From Eutypella sp. D-1 (Eukaryota; Ascomycota; Sordariomycetes; Xylariales; Diatrypaceae): a stretch of 64,000 nt of DNA. A program made the position numbers and the translations under genes. Location: NCBI GenBank assembly GCA_023313575.1, contig JAJTTP010000001.1, positions 124,001 through 188,000 of the forward strand. Reading direction: 5' to 3'. Positions 1 through 9,416 of this stretch are shown piece by piece. The first letter of the stretch is position 1; each line of letters opens with the position of its first letter. The notes below the pieces were generated by a model, which was not told the DNA's origin, made no database searches, and saw only the letters and a program-made list of their open reading frames with translations.

Positions 1-993
1 TCTCATCAGATAATAGGCTGACAAGTTCAACAGGGAGCTCAAATTGGGAAGTGCTGATCGATTCCATTTCTCCCTCTTCATTCCATCGCCGCTGTGTGGA
101 TCGGACAGCCTTAAGAAGCACATCGGGAATGTCAGAGCCACCAAGTGCATATAGCAAGAGTATCAGCTGGTCTGAGGGTGGAAGGAAGTCTCCATAACCA
201 ACAGCAAGATTGTAGTACGACGAAGACAGCGACGAGTCTAGAAGCATACGTTAATCATACGTTAATCCCATAGATACAACATAATACATTCTGGACTTTA
301 CTAACCACGAAGCTGGCATAAAACTAGACGCTGGACAAAGTCTGTAAGATGTTCGACCTTTGGACGGAGAGAAAGTAGATGACTAAAGACTTCCTCGTCT
401 TCTAGATTCAAATATCTCTCATAACTGGGAAGCCTTAGTACCTTACACTTAACGCCCTCACACATGGACACATTTGCTTACGTTGAATGAGGTATATCCA
501 GTGGAAGCCAACAGATAGCTCCGAGGCCGCCAAGCTTTCGGGCGATCTTGATATACTTCCTTCCCGCATTTCGAACCTCCGCATAATTTAGCGGTTCCGG
601 GAACAGCTGGGCTATATGCTGTGGCACTGAGGCCTGCGCATCGAGTATTGACCTAAGAAATACTACAACACAGCCAAGCCGCCGCCTCAGTTCGATGTGG
701 ACGCTGTTGATAGAGCCTACCCAAAACCTATCAACATTCTCTTTGAACGTGTCCCAGACCTGATCGACGGAGGAATGATCCACCGAGTCTATAGTTAGGA
801 CTTTGTTTCTTCGCTCGTTCTTTGGTGTGATTTGGTATTGCACGCCGCGATAGAGCGACTTGGATGTCGTTAGAAGAAGGTGTATGTCTTTTAAATGGCG
901 ATTTAGAGTAGGGATTAAATCTTGGGCTTGCGCGTCGTCGTAATTCTTGGTAAGTAGATGGACCGTACTGCAAAGACAGCACGTACTATCCAT
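1..993 (-). CDS. Hypothetical protein, 3' end outside window
   Basis: I do not recognise this gene. It is read on the minus strand from an ATG at 993-991. Proposed exons are 993-482, 433-306 and 237 to beyond base 1; both introns (481-434 and 305-238) have GT..AG ends and keep the reading phase. The N-terminus has four cysteines close together (Cys5, Cys6, Cys8 and one nearby hydrophobic stretch), followed by a mostly helical-looking, soluble sequence without membrane segments or a clear catalytic motif. About 290 residues are visible and the frame runs off the left edge, so the C-terminal part, which may carry the recognisable domain, is missing. The continuous frame across three exons makes a real gene likely; the function is unknown. 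Confidence 0.55.
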
Positions 994-1391
994 TGTGTGC
1001 AGGATGCAAGGGTTGCGAGATTATGCGCAGCTTTTATCTAGACATTTAAAAATAGGGGTTAAGATAATATGTTTTTGTGAATCTATCGTTTCATATGAAG
1101 GTGGTGCACAAGAGTAGAATCTTCGCTGGCCAGCCACATTCTGGATTGAATAATGTACTTACTTAGGTACTATAACAACCTTTCTGTATCACAGTGGTAC
1201 TTTAGGCTACTTAGTATACGATCTGCCGGAGCGTACGCTCTAAGTACTGTCAAGGTTAATTTATTTTGATATAGCGTCCATTACGATATGTAAACAATCA
1301 CTGTGGCTTTATTTTATGAGGCTACTTTTAGCCCTAACCATATCTAGCGCAAATAGGGAACGCCGGTTTGGCCTACTATCAAAACTAATGA
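994..1391. other. Intergenic stretch, nothing recognised
   Basis: AT-rich spacer between the left gene (its promoter side) and the MULE-like element. No ORF or repeat was seen that I can support. Confidence 0.5.
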
Positions 1392-1400
1392 CTATCCTAC

Positions 1401-1500
1401 GAGTAACGATAACCAGACAGGGCCCGAATGATAACCAGACAGGGCCCTAACCGCATTTGTATGGATGCCCCACCCACCCATTTTGTATGGTCAGATTCTC
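1401..1500 (+). repeat. Left terminal inverted repeat of the MULE-like element
   Basis: It begins GAGTAACGATAACCAG and matches the reverse complement of 1953-2052 over about 100 bases. It contains two direct copies of a subterminal unit ending in CAGACAGGGCCC. Confidence 0.8.
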
Positions 1501-1650
1501 CCCTTATATGCAAAACCACTAAATAGAATTTAAATAAAGCTATTCCTGAATACAAGTTTATATCAGTATATCGGGTTTTTTATAACGATAATTATTATAG
1601 CCCTATTTAAGCCTGCTTGTTATGGCTGTTATAGCTGCTATAAGTGCAAT

Positions 1651-1806
1651 GGTTACAGTAGCTACAGTGGTTACAGTGGCTACAGTGGCTTAGTGGTTTA
1701 GTGGCTTAGTAGCTTAGTGGCTTAGTGGCCCAGTAGCTTAATAAATCTTTTTACCCACCCAACTATGGCCACTGTATCCACTGTAACCACTGTAGCTACT
1801 GTAACC
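1651..1806. repeat. Internal long inverted repeat of the MULE-like element
   Basis: Arms 1651-1689 and 1768-1806 are reverse complements at 38 of 39 positions. They are built from CTACAGTGG/TTACAGTGG units and separated by a loop of short TTAGTGGC-like tandem units. Weaker inverted similarity continues outside the arms, so the element can fold into one long hairpin. Confidence 0.75.
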
Positions 1807-1952
1807 ACTAAGCCACTAAGCCATTAAGTTATTGCAGCCGTTATAGCTATTATAACCACGGTTGCCCGGGCGCAACCCTATTCGAATAGTAATAACCTAT
1901 ATTTTATTCGAAAAACCTAACATAGAAAATGTGATGGGCATACATGAAGTTG

Positions 1953-2052
1953 GAGGATCTGGCCATACAAAATAGGTGGGTGGAGTATCCATCCAAATGC
2001 GGTTAGGGCCCTGTCTGGTTATCATTCGGGCCCTGTCTGGTTATCGTTACTG
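1953..2052 (-). repeat. Right terminal inverted repeat of the MULE-like element
   Basis: Reverse complement of the left end; it terminates CTGGTTATCGTTACTG immediately before the right copy of the 9-bp duplication. The outermost base differs between ends (G versus C). Confidence 0.8.
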
Positions 2053-2061
2053 CTATCCTAC

Positions 2062-2815
2062 CTGTAGTGGCTATCATATATTTAGAAATGGGGCTCATTA
2101 TGGTCCTGTTTTTGAGGAAGTAAATGATGCTGTTTTTTGTAAGTTCGTACGGTCCGAAAAAGGACCGGGTGCGACCGTCTAAGTAGTGGTGGTCCATGAT
2201 CGCCCTTAACGCTACCCGTGGACGGGCCAAGGGAGGTAGCCTTGCGAATACTTTTAAGAGGATTTACTAACACGTTTCACAGTATCACTTACAAGTAGGT
2301 AAGCAACTGTATTCACCGAGTAGCTTAATACCGGCCCAGGATCCTTTTTGTTATATGTAACTAAGCCAATGCCCAGACCCTCACACGTGCTTGGTGGGCC
2401 GCCGGGCCGCATAAGCAAGATGCATGCGCGATGCGATCGGATGCAAGTGGGCAGTACCCAGGTATATGGATGGGCCTCGCTATAACTAGGGGCGAATATC
2501 ATTACAGGACATAAGCCTTTGTGGTCATTTAATAAGCTGGGAGACATGTACATCTCGCCTGACGAATCGTTCCATTTCCGAGGCGCTCAAAACGTCGCTG
2601 GTTTTGGCGTCGTCTCCTTATCTGCAAGTCTGCCTTACCATGTGCCATTGAGGCCGTGTAGTGTAGGGTGTGGCTCATCAACCAATGACCGATGTCAGTC
2701 AGCACGGTTATCTATCCCCACCAGCTGAATACAAGAAGAGTTTGTCACCCGCCTTTCTTCGAGAACATAATGACAATTACCACTTCACAATTTGCTCACA
2801 TCACTAAATCACGTT
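2062..2815. promoter_or_regulatory. Spacer, presumed promoter of the HeLo gene
   Basis: No supported ORF; short frames on both strands look accidental. The stretch ends at the ATG (2816) of the interrupted HeLo/AAA gene, so it should hold that gene's original promoter. No defined motif was seen. Confidence 0.3.
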
Positions 2816-2830
2816 ATGGAGGTCGTCGGT

Positions 2831-3041
2831 TGTTGGTAGGTACGTACGTAAAGGAAAGAGATAACAATAACAAATAAAGGAAAGGTGGTGAGACTGGTGT
2901 GGTATTCTGGTCTAAGGTCTAAGGTCTATCTATCTGAGAGGGATACGGGCGAAGCCCGTATCCTTATATAAACGGGAGATAGGTACATAGTTACATCCTA
3001 CTGGTATGTGGGTCCATACCAGTAACCAATAATAACTAATA
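2831..3041 (-). repeat. 3' LTR of the Copia element (left copy)
   Basis: Nearly identical to 9239-9416 but 33 bp longer: a 26-bp segment bounded by direct repeats of TAAAGGAAAG (2849-2858, 2875-2884) and one extra 7-bp CTAAGGT unit. Its inner end shows C to T changes relative to the other copy. It contains the hairpin GGATACGGGC-GAA-GCCCGTATCC (2941-2963) next to a TATATAA box. Confidence 0.92.
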
Positions 3042-5680
3042 CTTATTTTATTTTCTTTTCGTAATTAAATAATTATAAAATGCTACGAATAAATAAGTAA
3101 ATATATAAAAGAATAGTTAAATAATAAATATTAATAGTATTACTCCCGTTTCACCCATTTCTCCAGTTTTAAAATAATCTGGTTATTTTCGATAAACGTT
3201 TTTATAACCTTATTAAAGGTGGTTTTCGTTATAGCATCGGCAGGATTATAAATGTTATAAATTTATCGAATATTATTAATTTTTTTTATTAATATTATTT
3301 ATTTATATTAGGTATTAATATAAAAAAAAAAGTTAATATATAAAATTAATAAGGCGTAAAAAAGTGATAATCGGGTTAAAATGGTATTTAACATATAGTA
3401 AATAACATAGCTTATATTAAACTTTTAGATTATACCATATATTTTATTAGCTAAAACGTTATAAATAATATGTTTATATTTAATAAATAATTAATAGATA
3501 ATATTATTTTTAATATTAAGTTTATTATTATATCCTGGTTTTTTATTATTTAAAACGATAATATAACCGATTTATAAATTTATATCCTTATTATTAATAA
3601 ATAAATTATTAACGAAAATATATAACTTTAACTTAACGGGGTTTAATTCGATATAATTAAGCCCGTAATTTTTATTATTTATTTATTATTTAATTTTAGC
3701 GTTTAATGTTTTAATTTTTTTAAGGCCGGGCTTAATATATTATATTGCCGTAAAATAATCGAATACGGTTTTTAATTAATAAATTAAAAAGATATAAATT
3801 TCCCGTGCTTATTATTTAATGTATTTCTTTATTAATTTCGGGGGAGGTGTTTTTATATTTAAAAGTTTTAACTTTTTAATTTATTTTTTTTATATAGCAA
3901 ATACTTTATATTTATGGACGATAATTTATAAACCGTTAAAATCTTTGGTCGACCCGTTTTTTATTATTTTTTAAGGTTATGTTTTAATTTCTGTTTTAAT
4001 AAATGCTTTATTTTTTAATATTAGGAAATTTATAATGCTAATATTAAACGTATTATCCGTTTAAAATTTTATAATCCCGAATAATTCCGAGTTCGATATT
4101 AATAAATAAAGGTTAAATATTAATAGCTTTATATATAATTTTTATTAATAATGTTTTAAATAAATTTTAAATTAATAAATGCCTAATTTTATAAGGCCGT
4201 ATAATAATTTAACGGGCAGTTATATAAAAATAATGCGTTATATCGGTGTTTTAAATTAAGTATAAGCCATGGTAATATTTTATATTATGATTTTTATTTT
4301 TTTAAATTATAAAATGGAAGCGATTATTAAAATAAAGCGTTAACTAATTTATTAAATAATGGGTATATAAGTTATAATAAAAGTTTTATTAAGGTCTCCG
4401 TAACTTTAAACAATTAGGCGTGATTTTTTATATAATAATAAGGTGTTTTTTTTTTTATTTTACGAATTATTTTTAATTTAAAAATTATTATTTTTTAATA
4501 TATAACGGCGTTATATATTTCGGGTTATAAAATGTTTTTTTCGAATAAGGCGTTTAATTCTTTAAGGTTAAAAACTTTAAATAATTTGCCGGGCGTTATA
4601 ATTTTATTATTTGCTTTTAGTTTAATAATAAATATCCTGTTATTTTTTTTTTAATACTGACGTATTAAAAATTTATTCGTATCGTTTCGATTTTTTCGAC
4701 GGTGATGATTTTTGGTTTTTCCTAAGTAAAGGCTTTTTTTAATTAAGTATAAGGTTTAACGTATAAGCTTCGGAAGGTTGTTATATTTCTTATTACTTTT
4801 AAGTTTATTATTACGTTTTTATTAATAACTGTAATAACTTTAAAAAGTTTTTTCCGTCTTTTTTTTTTTATATATAAGTATTTTATTATTTAACGGGAAA
4901 AATTTTAAGAGAGTTTTCTATGTATTTAAGCTATTCCTGGTATTTAATATATTTTAAACCGATTTTTATGCCTTAATTCTTTTAACCTTTATTATAGCCT
5001 TTTATACCGTTTAGGCTTTTTAAGTTTATATAAAGGTAAGGGGCAAGTTTATATTAATATAAGGGTAAACTTTAAAAATTAATAAAGTAAGGATAAAACC
5101 GTTAAAGTTAATTATATCGTTAATTACTTTTATTACTATTTATAATCGTAATAGTTTTGGTCCAATATTTCCAAGTTTTTTAATAATAATTTTATAAATT
5201 TTATAAATAAAATTATAATTTTTTTTATTTTATTAATAAATTAATATGCTTTTATTAGCACTTAATAATAAATAATCCCGATAAAATATACTTTATTACG
5301 GAATTCGGTATTATCGAAATTTATACCGGCGTTATAAATAATAATATCCGGGGGTTTTAAGTATATATCGATTTAATATTTTTTAAATATATCCCATGTT
5401 TTTTTAATTAACATGTTTTTTATAAAACATATTATTTAAAATCTTATAATTATATTAACGATATAAAAAACTGGTTTCTTATTTAAATATATTATATTAA
5501 CGATTACTTTAAAATTAAAATTAACCTTTAAATCTTTAAAGCTAAATTTAAACTTTTAAAATATTTTATTTTTAACTTAATAATAATGGTAAAACTTATT
5601 AATTTTTTTAAAAATATCGATCTCGATATTATGTCTTGCTTTATTTAAAAAGTTATATAACTTATTTACGGATAAGTAGT

Positions 5681-6095
5681 TGTGACGGCTGGTCTATTCC
5701 TAACTATTAGTCCAGTCGAGGGGTTTATGTTAACAGGAATGCTAAAGGTTTTAAGCAATAAGTAGTTACATCTGGTGATAGCAAAAAAAAGGGTGCTTTA
5801 AGTAACTAAGTTATATTATAAACTGGTAAGTTTAAAAATTATTTAAAAAAAAGGTAATAAACGTAATTATATATTATTTATATCTTTTATTCTTAACACT
5901 AAAATATGTAATTATGTTAGCTCCTTAAATCGTAACGGATTTAACTGATACCTTTAGATCCATGGATCATAACGGATCTATATGTGGCTCTTTTTATGGC
6001 TTATTAAGTATGGCTGGCTTACGTCTCTATTCTTCCGGCAGTACCGTTAACGAATAGGGTTACCAGCCCCCACTTGGCCTAGTCAGGCCATAACA
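5681..6095. mobile_element. Nested solo LTR, probably Gypsy-type
   Basis: A 415-bp island of more balanced composition inside the AT-rich Copia body. It starts TGTGACGGCT and ends GGCCATAACA, giving the TG..CA termini of an LTR with imperfect inverted ends. It is flanked by a 5-bp direct repeat GTAGT (5676-5680 and 6096-6100). No internal coding region accompanies it, so it looks like an LTR-LTR recombination remnant. It splits the host element's GAG-pre-integrase codons. The Gypsy assignment rests only on the terminal sequence style. Confidence 0.78.
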
Positions 6096-9000
6096 GTAGT
6101 TAAAACGTGTATAGATTTTATATAACTTTATTTCGGTAAAATAAATAACATTATTAAAATTAAATTACGGGTGCCCCCATTTCCGAATAATGCTTATTAT
6201 TATACCGTTTTTAATAACTAGTTAATTAATAACGTTATTAAGATATATACCGAGTTAATCTATATTTTTAATTAATAATAAAAATAAAATATTTATTTTT
6301 ATTATATAAAAGTTAATTTAGCCGAATAATATAATAATAAAGATTATACCGAAAGATTTAATAAAAAGACCGTTTCCGAAACGGATATTAACTTTTTTTA
6401 CCCGGTTTTTATCTATTTTTAATCGTTAATTAAGGTATTCCTTTATTAAGGTAAAATATTTTTTTTTTTTACAGTAAATATTTTAATAGCTCCCGTATTT
6501 AACATAATTCTTTAAAAGATGTTTTTATTATATCTGTTTAATACGAATATGGTATTACCCGTATCTTTTATTTCTGTGCTTATTGGAAAGGGGTTGATTT
6601 AATGCTGGAATACCTGGTTAAATAAATAAGCGGCCGTAAGGTATTGGTTATTATCCGAGTGGTTAAAATGCTCCGTAATATCTTTTTTGTTAAGTTCCGG
6701 GGTAGGTTTATTTTTTTCGTATTTAATAAAAAAAGTAACGTAATTAATACGGTAAAATATTTTTTTAACCTTTTATTAAGTTTTTACCTTTTTACGTTCC
6801 CGTTTTAAATGCTTAATAAATTAATACTTTTTTTTTTATATATCTAGTATTTACGGTTTTATTATTTATTAATCCTTTATTTTTAATAATATTTCCCGCT
6901 TTTATCGTTCCGGTAATATTTACGGTTTATATAAAATATATTGTTATCGTTATTATTATCGTTATCGTTTTTAATAGCTATATATTAAGCTATTTTTTTT
7001 ATAACTTTATAAATATTAATAAAAGCGTATAATTTATTTACCAGGTTTTTAAAACGGGTGGCAGGTTTAAAAAAGGCATGTTAAAATTAAGGGATAATGC
7101 AGTAAGCTCGGTATATAACGGAGATTAATTATTATTTTTTTCGAAAATCGGGTTTTAAAGCTTTTTAACATAAGGAAAATTTATTAAATATAATTTAAAA
7201 TATTTTTAAAATATTTTTATTAACGTTTTTAACTTTAATATTAAAAAAAGTTGTAAAAATTTAATTATAATAATATTAAATTTTATTTTATTCGGTATTA
7301 AAATAGCGTTTTATAATAAAATATATTTCGGTAAACGTTAAATAATAAAAGATATTATAAAAGAAATATAATATTATACGTACCGAAAAAATAATTAAAA
7401 ATATAATATAAAATTACGTTTATCGAATCCTATTAATATAATATACGTTAAGGAAAAAACGGAACTTATTTTTTAAAATATTATAAACTTTTTCCGTATA
7501 ATTATTTTTTTTATTCCAGGTTTTTTTAAATTATTTTATAATAATTAATAAATATAATTTATTTAAGATATTTATTAATAAGATTATATAATAAGTCTAT
7601 TCCTATTAATTATTAATAAATATAAATATCCGGTTTAATAATAAATTAAATCCCGGGGTAAATTTAAATACCGTTTAAAAAAAGGAATTATAATTTTTTA
7701 AAGTTTTTACAGGCCCCGGTCCTTTATTTAAAGCAATCGGTAAAAAAAAAGGAAAAGGAAATAGCGTTAAAAGTTAATATTTTTTAAATTGTCCAGGTTT
7801 TATAATATACGGGTTAATTTAAATTTTTAAAAAAGGAACGGTCCGGTTATCCTTTTTTATTATTAAATAAAGCTATTTAAAAAGCTATTAATTATATACG
7901 GGCTAAAGCGGGTAACCCGGGTAATAAATAATAAAAAAAGGATAATTAAAATATATTAAATAACCCGAAAAAAAAAATATTAATATAATTACCTTATATT
8001 ACCGAAAAGTGGTTAAATATTAACAGGGGGAGGTTAAGTAATAACGGTAAAACAAGTATTAATAAAAAGTTAAATGCCGGTAAAAAAGGAATATATTTAT
8101 CTTAACGGCAAAAAATTAATTAATACCGTTAATATATTACGTAATACTTAAGGCTCGGGTTAAAGTTTTCCGGTTAATTACGGTTAATATTTAAAGGTAA
8201 AGTTAACCGGGGCTATTTATTAAGGCGTAAGAAAATAAAAAAAGGGTTAACCGGGGGGGAGAAACTGGCGTATAACTACCGGAAAAAGGCTAATAAAGGT
8301 TATTAATTTTAATATAACCTATGCCGCCGGGGTTTTTAGTTATTATTAAAATTTACCGGGCAGCTTTATAAATATTTTAAGCTATAAATTAAAATAAGTA
8401 AACAATTTATAAGTTTATAAATAAATTAATCTTTATTCCGTATTATAAATCGAAACCTTTTATATTAAAACGTTAAGCTATCGGCTTTTTATTAATTTAA
8501 ATTTTTTAAAATTTTATACCGGAAATTTAAATTACGTGATAAAATTAGTTAATATTATTACGAAATTAATATTATATTTTTTAACGTATATACTTTTTTA
8601 TATTAATATAATTTTTAATATAAACCGAAACGTTTTTAACATAATTTTAAAATTTACTTTTATAAATTTTTAAAAATGGTTTTAATATTATTTAAAAGTT
8701 TTTTTAATTATCCGGTTAATTTTTAGCCTGTTATTAATTCTTTCGAAATTATCGATAATTAATAATATTTACGTTATTTTTTAAAAGTTAATAGTTTATA
8801 TTAAATCGAATTCCGTTTAAGTTACGATTATAAGGTTAAAAAATAAAACGAATAAAATAATTTGTTTTTATAAATAATTAAAAAGTTATAATAACATATT
8901 TTTGGCTTTTTTTATTTTTTTTTACGTTAATATTTATTAAAAAGTTTTAATATAAAGTTATTTTTTAACGGCTTTTAAAGTTTCGGCCTATTACTGATTA

Positions 9001-9238
9001 TCCGATATAATAAGTAATAAAGATAATTTTAACGATAATATTAATAAAAGTAAAAAAAGGGTATTATATAATAATATAGGTTAAAATGGGTTATTATTTA
9101 TTATAAAGACGGGCAAAACGTAGCGGTTATAAAGATCTGTTAATGGTATTTAATGCAATAAAATCCTTAGGTTGTCGCGATAGTAACTTTTCTAACCTTG
9201 TTAATCTGTGTTACTAATTGTTTAGCAACACTGATCAG

Positions 9239-9416
9239 TGTTGGTAGGTACGTACGTAAAGGAAAGGTGGTGAGACTGGTGTGGTATTCTGGTCTAAGGT
9301 CTATCTATCTGAGAGGGATACGGGCGAAGCCCGTATCCTTATATAAACGGGAGATAGGTACATAGTTACATCCTACTGGTATGTGGGTCCATACCAGTGA
9401 CCAATAACAACCAACA
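9239..9416 (-). repeat. 5' LTR of the Copia element (right copy)
   Basis: 178-bp direct repeat of the left LTR, followed by the second TCGGT duplication (9417-9421). It holds the same 10-bp-stem hairpin (9316-9338) and TATA box. Read in the element's own direction, the TATA box lies just before the hairpin. It is not visibly RIP-mutated, as expected for a repeat far below the usual RIP length threshold. Confidence 0.92.

Larger units (their letters stand above)
1401..2052. mobile_element. MULE-like non-autonomous DNA transposon (MITE)
   Basis: The two ends are inverted copies of each other for about 100 bases with few mismatches. The element is flanked by a 9-bp direct repeat, CTATCCTAC, at 1392-1400 and 2053-2061. 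Long terminal inverted repeats plus a 9-bp target duplication are typical of Mutator-like elements (established knowledge). At 652 bp with no credible transposase ORF it would be non-autonomous. Each end repeats a short unit, ATAACCAGACAGGGCCC, twice. The interior is itself largely palindromic. The seen facts are the inverted ends and the duplication; assignment to the MULE superfamily is inference. Confidence 0.8.
2831..9416 (-). mobile_element. RIP-like degenerate Ty1/Copia LTR retrotransposon
   Basis: Full-length element with LTRs of 211 bp (2831-3041) and 178 bp (9239-9416), termini TGTTGG..CCAACA, and target duplication TCGGT at 2826-2830 and 9417-9421. It lies in minus orientation. Translating the minus strand gives Copia remnants in order. 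An aspartic-protease tail ends in RKWGHP (6185-6168). The GAG-pre-integrase motif is degraded from FGHPS to FNYLS (near 6100/5675). A reverse-transcriptase segment shows TDNT where TDDT is expected (4060-4049). The RNase H C-terminus contains NPADA and stops at 3140. The internal region is extremely AT-rich, and its remaining C residues sit mostly in CpG or CpC while CpA/TpG is scarce. That is the footprint of RIP (C to T in CpA on both strands). Stops are frequent and no ORF survives, so it cannot encode its own proteins. Confidence 0.93.

Noticed and set aside
5..13. ATCAGATAA iron-GATA match at the left edge
   Set aside because: A single match inside a coding exon; about one chance match is expected in this window. 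Another lone match at 38386-38394 was dismissed for the same reason.
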